Part shown: positions 8,928 to 17,724 of the stretch, piece by piece
How positions within the stretch are numbered: the stretch's first letter is position 1
Layout: each line of letters starts with the position of its first letter
Origin: an uncultured Rhizobiaceae bacterium
GTDB lineage: Bacteria > Pseudomonadota > Alphaproteobacteria > Rhizobiales > Rhizobiaceae
Assembly: GCA_947259295.1 (NCBI GenBank)
Contig: CAMYMG010000036.1
Coordinates: forward strand, 62,001 to 126,000
Length of the DNA: 64,000 bases
Direction of reading: 5' to 3'
Made by a program: the position numbers and the translations under genes
Notes under the pieces: generated by a model
Databases searched by the model: none
What the model saw: the letters and a program-made list of their open reading frames with translations, nothing else
What the model was told of the DNA's origin: nothing

Positions 8928-10424
8928 ATGATGTCCGCGCATTTCGCACGCCCCAAACGCCACGATGCTCTCGACCGGCTGGTCGATCGCCGTCTCTACC
9001 GCGAACTCGGCTATGTCGACGGCCAATGGACCGCCGGAGAGACGGGACGCAGCTTCGAGGTCGCCGACCCGGCGAGCGGCGCCAGCGTCGCCTGGGTCGC
9101 CTCGCTCGACGCCGCCCAGACGTCAGTCGCTATCGATGCGGCATCCCGCGCGTTCCCGAAATGGCATTCGCTGCCGCCGCAGGAGCGCTCGAAGATCCTG
9201 CGCAAATGGTACGAGCTGATCGTTGCCGCGAAGCAGGACCTCGCGCTGCTGATGACGCTCGAGCAGGGCAAGCCGCTGGCGGAGTCGCTCGGCGAGATCG
9301 ACTATGCCGCCTCTTTCGTTGAATGGTATGCCGAGGAGGCCAAGCGGCTCAACGCCGAGAGCGTGTCGAGCCACCTTCCCGATGCCGAGATGATCGTCCG
9401 CCGCGAAGCGCTCGGCGTCGTCGGCGTGGTGACGCCGTGGAATTTCCCGTCCGCAATGCTGACCCGCAAGGCGGCCGCCGCCCTTGCCGCCGGCTGCACC
9501 ATCGTCGCCCATCCCTCGTCGGAGACGCCGCTGTCGGCGCTGGCGCTGGCCGAACTCGGCGAAAGGGCCGGCCTGCCCGCCGGCGTCTTCAACGTCGTCA
9601 CCGGCGACGCGGCAACCATCGTCGGCGCCCTGTGCGACGACGCCCGCGTGCGTGCCATGAGCTTCACCGGTTCGACCGAGATCGGCCGGCTGATCGCCGG
9701 CAAGTGCGCTGCCACGATGAAGCGGCTGGTCATGGAGCTCGGCGGCCACGCGCCGCTGATCGTCTTCGACGACGCGGACATCAACCGCGCCGTCTCGATT
9801 GCCGTCGACGCGAAGTTCGCGACCTCCGGCCAGGACTGCCTGGCGGCCAACCGCATCTATGTGCAGCGCGCCGCCTACGAGCGCTTCTGCAACGCCTTCG
9901 CCGAGCGGATCGCAGCCCTCAAAGTCGCTCATGGCCTGGTGGCGGACGCCGATATCGGCCCGCTGATGCACGAGCGCGCCATTGCCAAGGTCGAGGAGCA
10001 GGTCGCCGACGCGCTGAAGCACGGCGCACGCTGCCTTGCCGGCGGCAAGCGCCACGAGGCCGGCAAGCTGTTCTTCGAGCCGACCCTGCTCGCCGACGTG
10101 CCCGACGAGGCGCTGATCATGCGCGAGGAGACCTTCGGCCCGGTCGCTGCCGTCACGCCCTTCGATACCGAGGACGAGGTGGTTGCCCGCGCCAACGACA
10201 CCGAATACGGACTGGTGGCCTATGTCGTCACCGAGAACGGCGCCCGCCAGCTACGCATGGGACGCCGGCTCGACTACGGCATGGTCGCCATCAACCGGGT
10301 GAAGATCACCGGCGCGCCGGTTCCCTTCGGCGGCGTCAAGCAGTCCGGCATCGGCCGCGAGGGCTCGCGCCACGGCATCGAAGCCTTCACCGACCTCAAA
10401 TATCTCTGCCTCGACGCAGCCTGA
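8928..10424 (+). CDS. ssd: NAD(P)-dependent (aspartate/succinate)-semialdehyde dehydrogenase of ectoine catabolism
   Basis: The 498-aa protein is an aldehyde dehydrogenase. The cofactor motif VTPWNFPSAML, the catalytic glutamate in MELGGHAP and the catalytic cysteine in SGQDCLAANR are all present. In the DoeC role it oxidises aspartate-semialdehyde, formed from diaminobutyrate, to aspartate. The protein most resembles succinate-semialdehyde dehydrogenases, which is why the gene is named ssd in marine clusters. A 122-bp gap after asnC contains a GAGAGA/TCTCTC hairpin of unknown meaning. It is followed by atf after 20 bp. Confidence 0.9.
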   Translation: MMSAHFARPKRHDALDRLVDRRLYRELGYVDGQWTAGETGRSFEVADPASGASVAWVASLDAAQTSVAIDAASRAFPKWHSLPPQERSKILRKWYELIVAAKQDLALLMTLEQGKPLAESLGEIDYAASFVEWYAEEAKRLNAESVSSHLPDAEMIVRREALGVVGVVTPWNFPSAMLTRKAAAALAAGCTIVAHPSSETPLSALALAELGERAGLPAGVFNVVTGDAATIVGALCDDARVRAMSFTGSTEIGRLIAGKCAATMKRLVMELGGHAPLIVFDDADINRAVSIAVDAKFATSGQDCLAANRIYVQRAAYERFCNAFAERIAALKVAHGLVADADIGPLMHERAIAKVEEQVADALKHGARCLAGGKRHEAGKLFFEPTLLADVPDEALIMREETFGPVAAVTPFDTEDEVVARANDTEYGLVAYVVTENGARQLRMGRRLDYGMVAINRVKITGAPVPFGGVKQSGIGREGSRHGIEAFTDLKYLCLDAA

Positions 10425-10444
10425 CAATAACAAGGAAAATGATC

Positions 10445-11818
10445 ATGCTCGACCAGTCAAACGAACTCGCCGCCTGGGACCGCGACCACTTCTTCCACCC
10501 CTCGACCCACATGGGCACCCATGCGCGCGGCGAAAGCCCGACGCGCATCGTCACCGGCGGCGAAGGCGTCTACATCACGGACGCGGCCGGAAAGACCAGC
10601 CTCGATGCCTTTGCCGGCCTCTACTGCGTCAATGTCGGCTACGGCCGCCAGAAGATTTCGGACGCCATCGCCGAGCAGGCGAAGAACCTCGCCTATTACC
10701 ACGCCTATGTCGGCCACGGCACCGAGGCGTCGATCACGCTTGCCAAGATGATCATCGACCGTGCGCCGAAGGGCATGAGCCGGGTCTATTTCGGCCTGTC
10801 GGGCTCGGACGCCAACGAGACCAACATCAAGCTGATCTGGTACTACAACAACGTGCTCGGCCGGCCCGAGAAGAAGAAGATCATCTCGCGCTGGCGCGGC
10901 TATCACGGCTCGGGCGTCATGACCGGCTCGCTGACCGGGCTCGACCTCTTCCACAACGCCTTCGACCTGCCGCGCGCGCCGATCCTTCACACCGAGGCGC
11001 CCTACTATTTCCGCCGCGAAGACCGGTCGATGTCCGAGGAGCAGTTCTCGCAGCATTGCGCCGACAAACTGGAGGAGATGATCCTGGCCGAGGGCCCGGA
11101 CACCGTTGCCGCCTTCATCGGCGAGCCGATCCTCGGCACCGGCGGCATCGTCCCACCGGCCGCCGGCTACTGGCAGAAGATCCAGGCGGTGCTGAAGAAG
11201 TACGATGTGCTACTGGTCGCCGACGAGGTCGTCACCGGTTTCGGCCGGCTCGGCACCATGTTCGGCTCCGACCATTACGGCATGCAGCCCGACCTGATCA
11301 CCATCGCCAAGGGCCTGACCTCGGCCTATGCGCCGCTGTCGGGCGTCATCGTCGGCGAAAAGATGTGGGCCGGCCTCGTCCAGGGTTCCGACAAGCTCGG
11401 CTCGCTCGGCCATGGCTGGACCTATTCGGCGCATCCGATCTGCGTCGCTGCCGGCGTCGCCAACCTAGAACTGATCGATGAGCTCGACCTGGTGACCAAT
11501 GCCGGCGAAACCGGCGCCTATTTCCGCGCCGAACTCGAAAAGGCTGTCGGCGGCCACAAGAACGTAGGCGAAGTGCGCGGCGATGGCCTGATGGCCGCCG
11601 TCGAGTTCGTCAAGGACTGCGACGATCGCGTCTTCTTCGACGCGTCGGAGAAGATCGGCCCGCAGATCGCGACGGCGCTTGCCGCCAGCGGCGTCATCGG
11701 TCGCGCCATGCCGCAGGGCGACATTCTCGGCTTCGCGCCGCCGCTCTGCCTGACCAGGGAAGAGGCCGACATCGTCGTCGCCAGGACCGCAGACGCGATC
11801 GCGTCGGTCCTAGGCTGA
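10445..11818 (+). CDS. atf: Diaminobutyrate aminotransferase of ectoine catabolism (DoeD-like)
   Basis: The 457-aa protein is a class III (omega) aminotransferase. The aspartate that holds the PLP pyridine nitrogen is in LLVADEVVTGFGR and the PLP lysine in TIAKGLTSAY. It would convert L-2,4-diaminobutyrate to aspartate-semialdehyde, the substrate for the preceding dehydrogenase. The start at 10445 has AAGGA 8-9 bases upstream; another ATG at 10439 is too close to it. The track shows it fused to a long out-of-frame extension, which overlaps ssd and is not real. Confidence 0.9.
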   Translation: MLDQSNELAAWDRDHFFHPSTHMGTHARGESPTRIVTGGEGVYITDAAGKTSLDAFAGLYCVNVGYGRQKISDAIAEQAKNLAYYHAYVGHGTEASITLAKMIIDRAPKGMSRVYFGLSGSDANETNIKLIWYYNNVLGRPEKKKIISRWRGYHGSGVMTGSLTGLDLFHNAFDLPRAPILHTEAPYYFRREDRSMSEEQFSQHCADKLEEMILAEGPDTVAAFIGEPILGTGGIVPPAAGYWQKIQAVLKKYDVLLVADEVVTGFGRLGTMFGSDHYGMQPDLITIAKGLTSAYAPLSGVIVGEKMWAGLVQGSDKLGSLGHGWTYSAHPICVAAGVANLELIDELDLVTNAGETGAYFRAELEKAVGGHKNVGEVRGDGLMAAVEFVKDCDDRVFFDASEKIGPQIATALAASGVIGRAMPQGDILGFAPPLCLTREEADIVVARTADAIASVLG

Positions 11819-11861
11819 CAGAGGCGCCGCCGGAGCTCGATCTGCGCGCCGGGCTCCGGTG

Positions 11862-12176
11862 CTACCTGCTGCGCGGGTCAACCGAGCGAAGCCTCGAGCT
11901 CAGGCTTGCCACCTCTCGCGCACTCCATCTCGAATGTGTCCGCTCGATGGCTGCAGGCCGGTGCTGCAGCGAGAGGTTCAATCCTTCCCGGTAAGCGGTT
12001 CGGGTTCGGACGGGGCGCTCGACGAAACCACCGCCGCAGGTGGCACAGACATTGTGCAGGACCGTTTCCACACAATGGGCGCAATAGGTGCATTCAAAGC
12101 TGCAAATGCGTGCTTCGGGCGATTCCGGCGGCAGGTCGCGATCGCACCACTCGCAATTCGGTCTGAGTTCAAGCAT
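11862..12176 (-). CDS. DUF1272 cysteine-rich small protein
   Basis: The 104-aa product has the DUF1272 core in its first 75 residues: LRPNCEWCDRDLPP, then CSFECTYCAHCVETVL and CATCGG. The paired cysteines suggest zinc binding. No reaction is known for the family. The last 30 residues, rich in Arg and Ser, exceed the usual family length of about 75-80 and look unconserved. It starts 27 bp after the MFS gene stop on the same strand, so the two are likely co-transcribed. It is convergent with atf; a GC-rich 7-bp stem (CCGGAGC/GCTCCGG) lies between them. Confidence 0.8.
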   Translation of the reverse strand: MLELRPNCEWCDRDLPPESPEARICSFECTYCAHCVETVLHNVCATCGGGFVERPVRTRTAYREGLNLSLQHRPAAIERTHSRWSAREVASLSSRLRSVDPRSR

Positions 12177-12203
12177 CCGTGGTTTCCTCCATTGGATGGC
12201 GTG

Positions 12204-13394
12204 TCATGCGGGCGCGGGCTCCGCTTTGCGCAAGACAAGGGCGCCGAGCGAAAGCAGCACGATGAGCATCGAGGCAATCGCGACGACCGCCCAGCCGAGT
12301 TCGGTAACGACGAGGCCGGCCGCGAAGGCGCAGATCGTGGAAACAAGCGCAATGATCGTGTCGTTGACACCCTGAACGGATGACTTCTCCGCGTCCGTGA
12401 CCGCGCTGGCCAGCATACTCGTCGCGCCGATGAAGCTGAAGTTCCAGCCGACCCCGAGCAGGACGAGCGATCCATAGAAATGTAGGGACGACAGGCCGAT
12501 TGTGGCGGCCATAGCGGCGACGGCCAGGATCACGAGCCCCAGAACCGCAACGCGTTGCTGTCCGTATCCTTTGATCAGGAAACCCGTCACGAAGCTCGGC
12601 GCGAACATGGCGACGACGTGCCAGCGGATGACATCACCCGCGACCGCTTCCGTGAACCCGCACCCCAGCATCGCGAGCGGCGTCGGGATCATCATGAACA
12701 TCATGACACCCTGCGATATCGCGGCGATTCCAATGGCCCGTCGCACCGGCGATCTTTGCAGCACGGCGAGCGACGCAAATCGTGAAGTGCGCTCCGCGGG
12801 TTTCGACAATTGCGGCTTTGGAATGCGGACCATTGCCAGCGGCACGATCCCGACCGCGACCAATCCCGCGAGTGCCGCATATGCGCCGGCCAGCGGGGTG
12901 GGCGCCAGCGCGTCCTTGGTCATGATGAAAACCTGCGGCCCGACGATTGCGGCGACGAGGCCGGATGTCAGCATGAGCGAGATCGCCACCGGCTGCCACG
13001 CGGCACTGACAACTTCGGCCGCCGCAAACCGGAAATATTGAAAGGATGTAAGCGCGGCGCCGAGAAGAAGGTGTCCCGCGCAGAGCAGGACAAAGCTGCC
13101 CGTCGTCAGGGCAAACACGCCGATCAACGCGCCCATGATCGCCAGCACCCCGCCGATCGCGAATCCCGTCCTCCGTCCGAGCCGCCCCATCAGAAGCGAG
13201 AATGGTGCTGCGGCCAGCAGCCCCGCAAGCGTTTGGACCGACGCCGGCAATGTCGCCAGCGCGGCGCTCGGCGCCAGCAGAAGACCGGTCAGGCCGCCCA
13301 GGATGAGAAGCATGGGCATGGCTGACGCGAGAATCGTGTTTGCCAGCAGCAGGCCGACGAAATTCTCGTTTCGCGTAGACGAGGCGACCGACAT
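12204..13394 (-). CDS. MFS transporter
   Basis: The 396-aa protein has about twelve hydrophobic segments and the loop 2-3 motif MGRLGRRTGFAIGG, a variant of the MFS signature GxLaDrxGrr. Substrate is unknown. It is divergent from a GlxA-type regulator 81 bp away, which is the usual layout for a drug or metabolite exporter and its controller. DUF1272 follows on the same strand. Confidence 0.85.
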   Translation of the reverse strand: MSVASSTRNENFVGLLLANTILASAMPMLLILGGLTGLLLAPSAALATLPASVQTLAGLLAAAPFSLLMGRLGRRTGFAIGGVLAIMGALIGVFALTTGSFVLLCAGHLLLGAALTSFQYFRFAAAEVVSAAWQPVAISLMLTSGLVAAIVGPQVFIMTKDALAPTPLAGAYAALAGLVAVGIVPLAMVRIPKPQLSKPAERTSRFASLAVLQRSPVRRAIGIAAISQGVMMFMMIPTPLAMLGCGFTEAVAGDVIRWHVVAMFAPSFVTGFLIKGYGQQRVAVLGLVILAVAAMAATIGLSSLHFYGSLVLLGVGWNFSFIGATSMLASAVTDAEKSSVQGVNDTIIALVSTICAFAAGLVVTELGWAVVAIASMLIVLLSLGALVLRKAEPAPA

Positions 13395-13460
13395 GGGCAG
13401 ATCCCTTCAGGCACGTTGACACAGTGCGTTGTAGATGGGATCAATGTTGTCTGAAATGAC

Positions 13461-13475
13461 AATTGAGTATCAATT
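13461..13475. promoter_or_regulatory. Inverted repeat AATTGA-GTA-TCAATT at the regulator start
   Basis: A perfect 6-bp inverted repeat with a 3-bp centre ends one base before the ATG of the GlxA-type regulator, within the 81-bp divergent gap. Its position would let a bound protein block both translation start and transcription of the regulator. This is a candidate autoregulatory site only. Confidence 0.45.
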
Positions 13476-14432
13476 ATGGACACTCAGTCCAGGACGCGCA
13501 GGATCGATGTCCTGCTCTTCGACAACGTCAATCTTCTCGACGTTGCAGGCCCGGTTCAGGCGTTCGAGGCAGCAAATATCGAGGGCCGCAGGAGATACGA
13601 GATCCGTTTCGTTTCGCCCGATGGCCAACCGGTGCGTGCCTGCTGTGGGCTCACCCTGGTGGCGCATGCAAAATTCGCGTCGACGGCAAACGGCCGCGAC
13701 CTCCTCATCCCGGGCGGCAACGGCGTCGACCGGTTGGTCGATGATCGCGGCATCCTCGAAATCATCCGGAAGCGCGCGAAATCGGAGGGACGGCTGATAT
13801 CCGTTTGCTCGGGCGCGCTCGTCCTGGCAGCGGCCGGACTGCTGGACGGCATCGAAGCAACCACCCACTGGTCGCGTGCCAAAGACACGCGTAAATACGC
13901 CCACGTCGCGTGGAACCTCGACCGTATCAGCGTCACGCAGGGCAAGGTCTTTACCTCCGCCGGGGTAACGACCGGCATCGATCTGGCGCTCGCCATTATC
14001 CAGGCCGATTGCGGGCCGACGGTAGCGCTTGCCGTAGCCCGCGAACTCGTTGTGCAACTGCGCCGCACGGGCGGGCAAAGCCAATATGCCTTCCATCTGG
14101 TTGGCCAGTTCACAAAGGGAGAAGCGCTGACACGGTTGATCGAAATGGTCGTGGCGTCGCCCGGCCTGGACTGGACGCTGGAAGAACTCGCCGACACGGC
14201 CGGAATGAACGCCCGAACGCTCACCCGGCGCTTCAAGCGCGATCTTGACGAGACACCGGCGCAATTCGTCGAAAAGGTGCGCGTCGATCACGCACGAGAC
14301 CTTCTGTCGTCAAACCTGCCCTTGAAGCAGGTCGCCGTGGACAGCGGCTTCGGCGACCTGCAGCGCATGCGCCGTGCCTTCCAACGCCGGTTCGGTGTTC
14401 AGCTGAGCGAGTACAGGAATATGTTCGGGTAA
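13476..14432 (+). CDS. GlxA-family transcriptional regulator (DJ-1/PfpI plus AraC domains)
   Basis: The 318-aa protein has a DJ-1/PfpI amidotransferase-like domain (about 8-190; nucleophile-elbow cysteine in ISVCSGALVLA) followed by an AraC DNA-binding domain with two helix-turn-helix units (about 225-318; LEELADTAGMNARTLTRRFKR and LKQVAVDSGFGDLQRMRRAFQ). Proteins of this type are activators that sense a small metabolite through the first domain. The divergent MFS gene is its likely target. Confidence 0.88.
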   Translation: MDTQSRTRRIDVLLFDNVNLLDVAGPVQAFEAANIEGRRRYEIRFVSPDGQPVRACCGLTLVAHAKFASTANGRDLLIPGGNGVDRLVDDRGILEIIRKRAKSEGRLISVCSGALVLAAAGLLDGIEATTHWSRAKDTRKYAHVAWNLDRISVTQGKVFTSAGVTTGIDLALAIIQADCGPTVALAVARELVVQLRRTGGQSQYAFHLVGQFTKGEALTRLIEMVVASPGLDWTLEELADTAGMNARTLTRRFKRDLDETPAQFVEKVRVDHARDLLSSNLPLKQVAVDSGFGDLQRMRRAFQRRFGVQLSEYRNMFG

Positions 14433-14560
14433 ACGGTTCACCTGGTTAGGACGCTAAAGCCCATGATCGACTGTGCAGCGGCATCGCCGCAGATGAGCCG
14501 GCTCAGTTACTACCGGACCTCCAGTACCGGCGGCACGCCACCGGCTTGAGAAGATAGTGA

Positions 14561-15163
14561 TCACGCGGCACGGCGCAGCGGTTTCATGCCCTCAGCAGCA
14601 AGCACGCTGCGAACAGACTGACGACGCTCGGCCTGTTCAATAAATGCCTCAAACATGTCGGGAGTCTCTAGTCCGACCATCCCAGCCCAGCGGAGCATGA
14701 CGTAGAGAAAGGCATCGGCCCCCGTGAACCGGTCGCCAAAGATGTAATCACCTTCGAAGTTCGAGCCAATCCAGCGAAAACGCGGCCCCAGTATCTCGCG
14801 CAAGCAGCCCGATTCCGCTTCGTCCTCGAGGAAAAACAGCGGTATGAACGGCTTGTGGATTTCCGTAGAAATAAACCCGAGCATCTGGAGATGCCTGGTC
14901 CGGCCCATTGTTCCTTCCGGAAGAAGCCCAGCCGATTGGGTAGCGATCCAATCCAGGATCGCGACGTTTTCGGTCAGCACCATGCCGTCGTCGAGGACCA
15001 ATGCCGGTACATAGCCATTCGGGTTGGTCTGTGCGTAGTCCGAGCCATCTTCAAGCGCGCGGCTCAAGATATCGACCTTGCAGGGGCGGAAATCGAGCTT
15101 TGCTTCTCTAAGCAGGATATGTGTCGCCTGCGAGCAGCTGCCTGGGGCATGATAGAATTCCAT
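14561..15163 (-). CDS. Glutathione S-transferase family protein
   Basis: The 200-aa product starts MEFYHAPGSCSQATHI, the beta-class GST opening with a Ser/Cys active-site pair, and has the cis-proline in NPNGYVPALVL near residue 50. The helical C-terminal domain contains the N-capping FTGADAFLYVMLRW. It would conjugate or reduce electrophiles with glutathione. The track ORF extends 17 codons upstream; the ATG at 15163 is where family members begin. It stands alone between two GlxA-type regulator regions on its strand. Confidence 0.87.
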   Translation of the reverse strand: MEFYHAPGSCSQATHILLREAKLDFRPCKVDILSRALEDGSDYAQTNPNGYVPALVLDDGMVLTENVAILDWIATQSAGLLPEGTMGRTRHLQMLGFISTEIHKPFIPLFFLEDEAESGCLREILGPRFRWIGSNFEGDYIFGDRFTGADAFLYVMLRWAGMVGLETPDMFEAFIEQAERRQSVRSVLAAEGMKPLRRAA

Positions 15164-15273
15164 GACTTGTTTCCTTCGATTGCTGACTGTTGCGCGCTCT
15201 TCGCGTCGCAACATTGCAAATCGAGTAGGGTCAGGTCAGAGGCGAATTCATCATTTTCGGGGCAAAACGGCCA

Positions 15274-16284
15274 TCACGTGAGCAGCCCTCGAATACGGTT
15301 GCGCTGACGGTACTGCGCCGGGGTGACGCCGGCACGACGCTTGAACAGCCGGCGAAAAAAGGTCGGATCCTCATAGCCCACAGCAGCCGAGATCTCTTCG
15401 ATGCTCCTATCGTCGGTTTCGAGCATCTGCTTGGCCTCCTCGATCCTGAGGGCCTGAACGTATTCGACAGGCGTATACCCTGTGGCTGCGGAGAACCGAC
15501 GCTTGAAGCTGCGCTCGGATAGGCCCGAGCGATCGACCATGACGGTGACGGGCGCCGGGGTGTCATAGTGATCGACGAGCCATTCCTGAATCTTTGATAT
15601 GACGGCATCACTATGTTGGCGCGGCCGCGCCATGGAAGCGAATGGCAACTGCCCGTAGCCCCTGTCCCCGAGCAGAAACAGGCGCGCGACCCGGGCTGCT
15701 TCTTCCGGGCCGCAGAACCGACCAATCAAATATAGCGCAAGGTCCTGCCAGGAAGACGCGCCGCCCGTGGTGATCAGTTGCCCGTTTCGTCCGCTGTCGC
15801 ACAGGATCCGTTCAGGCTGGAACCTGATGCTGGGATAGCGGTCGCGGAACAGGTCGGCCATGGTCCAATGCGAAGCTGCCTCGGCGCCATTCAAGAGGCC
15901 GGCTTCGGCCAGGAGTACAGCCCCGCTACACGTGGAGCAGATGAGCGAGCCATGTTCGACGTGGCGGCGCACCCATTCGATCTCCTCGGGCCACCGCCCT
16001 TCGAGCGCATCATCCTGGTTCAAGTGGATGTCGCAGATGATGATGACGTCAGCGCAGCTCCCGCTCAGTCCGCCGTCAGGCGTTACCTGCAAGCCGGTAC
16101 TGGACCGATACGTCCCGCTGCGGCGCGCCACCAGGATAGGGTGGATCGGGCGAGACAGGGCCTGGTCGTTTGTTCCCGTGTCACCGAGAACTTCGTGCAG
16201 GCCAAAGGCGGCCATCGTCCCGCTTTCCGGCAGGCTGAGGATCGAAACACGAAGCGGTTCGGTGGGGCGCAGACGCATCGGCAT
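15274..16284 (-). CDS. GlxA-family transcriptional regulator (FtrA-like)
   Basis: The 336-aa protein has an N-terminal DJ-1/PfpI-like domain (cysteine in LICSTCSGAVLLAEAG) and a C-terminal AraC domain with GLSERSFKRRFSAATGYTP and DPTFFRRLFKRRAGVTPAQYRQ. It is divergent from the SRPBCC gene with a 111-bp gap, and its target may be that gene or the GST downstream on its own strand. I use the ATG at 16284 rather than the GTG at 16329 because homology begins with LRVSILSLPES. Confidence 0.85.
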   Translation of the reverse strand: MPMRLRPTEPLRVSILSLPESGTMAAFGLHEVLGDTGTNDQALSRPIHPILVARRSGTYRSSTGLQVTPDGGLSGSCADVIIICDIHLNQDDALEGRWPEEIEWVRRHVEHGSLICSTCSGAVLLAEAGLLNGAEAASHWTMADLFRDRYPSIRFQPERILCDSGRNGQLITTGGASSWQDLALYLIGRFCGPEEAARVARLFLLGDRGYGQLPFASMARPRQHSDAVISKIQEWLVDHYDTPAPVTVMVDRSGLSERSFKRRFSAATGYTPVEYVQALRIEEAKQMLETDDRSIEEISAAVGYEDPTFFRRLFKRRAGVTPAQYRQRNRIRGLLT

Positions 16285-16395
16285 ACACCAGCCTTGGCAC
16301 AAATGCCCCGAAATTGTCGAGTCTGACACTAACCGTTGAGGGCCGTCTAGCCCAGTCTCGCTCCATTCGGAAACACAGTCACGAAAGGAACGGAC

Positions 16396-16851
16396 ATGAG
16401 GATCGTCGAGGGCACCGTTGACCTGACAAAGGAATATGACCGGCCGGTCGCAGACGCTTTCTCGGCCTGGTCAAGCGAAGACGCGCAGCGGGCATGGGGC
16501 GATCCCGGCGAGGGTTGGGAGATGAGCTTCGACAAGTTCCGCTTCACGGTCGGCGAAACAGACGTTTGCCGCTTTGGCCCCAAGGGTGGCGCGGAGTACA
16601 TCAACGAAAATCGCTACCTGCAAATCGAGCCCGAGCAACGGGTCGTCTACGCAACTTCCCTGACGAGTGCCGACCGGCTCACCTTCGCCGGTACGGTCGC
16701 CATCACCTTCGAGGCGACGAACGCAGGCACGCGATTGCGGTTGATCGAGCAGGGTCTCTATTTCGATGGGCAGGATGACGTTGCGGGTCATCGCTCGGGT
16801 TGGGAGGGGATGCTGGAAGCTCTCGGGAAATACCTTCGCGGGCGTCGCTAA
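16396..16851 (+). CDS. SRPBCC (AHSA1-like) family protein
   Basis: The 151-aa protein fits the START/Bet v1-like SRPBCC fold in its AHSA1 branch, with SAWSSEDAQRAWGDPG near the N-terminus and a closing GWEGMLEALGKYL helix. Such proteins bind hydrophobic ligands or act as co-factors; many lie next to ArsR or AraC regulators. The neighbouring FtrA-like gene is divergent. No specific substrate can be inferred. Confidence 0.8.
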   Translation: MRIVEGTVDLTKEYDRPVADAFSAWSSEDAQRAWGDPGEGWEMSFDKFRFTVGETDVCRFGPKGGAEYINENRYLQIEPEQRVVYATSLTSADRLTFAGTVAITFEATNAGTRLRLIEQGLYFDGQDDVAGHRSGWEGMLEALGKYLRGRR

Positions 16852-16907
16852 AGCCAGAGCCAGCAGGGTGAACTTGCAGCAACGATGCGTCCTGAGGATG
16901 CGGGAAA

Positions 16908-16931
16908 TCAAGCCGCCGGCCGGCGGCTTGA
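16908..16931. repeat. 24-bp perfect palindrome
   Basis: A perfect palindrome centred on GCCGGC with arms TCAAGCCGCCGG occupies the convergent gap between the SRPBCC gene and the porin gene. It could form a cruciform or a tight RNA hairpin, but there is no T-run to make it a classical terminator. Confidence 0.6.
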
Positions 16932-16951
16932 CGCGATGGCGCCATCAAAGT

Positions 16952-16988
16952 TTGCCGGTAGCCCAACCGCAGTTTGGGCTACCGGCAA
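16952..16988. terminator. 15-bp stem-loop, probable convergent terminator
   Basis: TTGCCGGTAGCCCAA pairs perfectly with its complement across a 7-base loop CCGCAGT. It lies 8 bp beyond the porin stop codon and 100 bp after the SRPBCC gene. On the minus strand it is followed by CTTTG, only weakly T-rich. A role in ending the porin transcript, or in protecting its 3' end, is plausible. Confidence 0.5.
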
Positions 16989-16995
16989 CCGATCC

Positions 16996-17724
16996 CTAGA
17001 AGTGGTAACTCACGCCCAAACGGATCATGTCCACATCGAGATCGGCACTGCCGAAAGTGTCATCATCCGGCGACACGTTGATGAGATCGTAGTCGTAATT
17101 CTCATTGCTGAAATCGGCATGCAGATATTCAAACCGCAAACTGATTTTTTCGCTCACCATTGTCTCGACGCCAACTCCGGCCACCCACCCAGTATGGGTC
17201 TCGCCTGCGCGATCACTAGAGTAAGGTGATCCAAAGACAGATGTCTCGACATCGGTGTCGACATGAGCAAAGGCAACACCGCCGGTACCGTAGATGAGAA
17301 AACGGTCCCAAGCGTAGCCGACGCGGCCGCGAACGGTGGCGAGCCAATCCATCTCTGCTTCGACAGCGGTAGAGAACGGGCCAGTCGTTTGGGTCAGATG
17401 ATCGTCCACCTTCGACCAGGAAGCGTCTGCCTCAACGCCGAACACAAAGTTGTCGACCTGCCAGTTATAGCCGATATGAGCGCCGACCTGGCCGCCATCC
17501 ATGTCGAAATTGTACTGGTCATCAGGAATTGGGGATCCGAGGAAGTCCCCATTCCAGTCTCGGTTAGCCCAAGCGTAGCCGATCTGGCCGCCAACATACA
17601 GTCCGGACCACTGCCCGGATGGCTCCGCCACGATCACAACAGGTTCATCGACGATAGCATCTGCCGCGGAAGAGATCGCGGTGGAGGCCAATAGCAGCCC
17701 CAGCGAAATTGCAACTTTATTCAT
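16996..17724 (-). CDS. Outer-membrane beta-barrel protein (Omp25/Omp31-like)
   Basis: The 242-aa product starts MNKVAISLGLLLASTAISSAADA, a signal peptide with cleavage after SSA. The mature region alternates aromatic strands such as WSGLYVGGQIGYAW and FLIYGTGGVAFAHV, and ends in LGVSYHF with the C-terminal Phe used by the BAM complex. It forms an eight-stranded barrel typical of abundant rhizobial and Brucella surface proteins. The start at 17724 replaces the longer ORF because the signal peptide begins there. It lacks porin-sized loops, so passive transport is doubtful. Confidence 0.9.
   Translation of the reverse strand: MNKVAISLGLLLASTAISSAADAIVDEPVVIVAEPSGQWSGLYVGGQIGYAWANRDWNGDFLGSPIPDDQYNFDMDGGQVGAHIGYNWQVDNFVFGVEADASWSKVDDHLTQTTGPFSTAVEAEMDWLATVRGRVGYAWDRFLIYGTGGVAFAHVDTDVETSVFGSPYSSDRAGETHTGWVAGVGVETMVSEKISLRFEYLHADFSNENYDYDLINVSPDDDTFGSADLDVDMIRLGVSYHF

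Noticed and set aside
9323-10444. N-terminal 370-residue extension of the aminotransferase ORF
   Set aside because: It is the +1 frame of the aldehyde dehydrogenase gene; the aminotransferase begins at 10445 with its own ribosome site.
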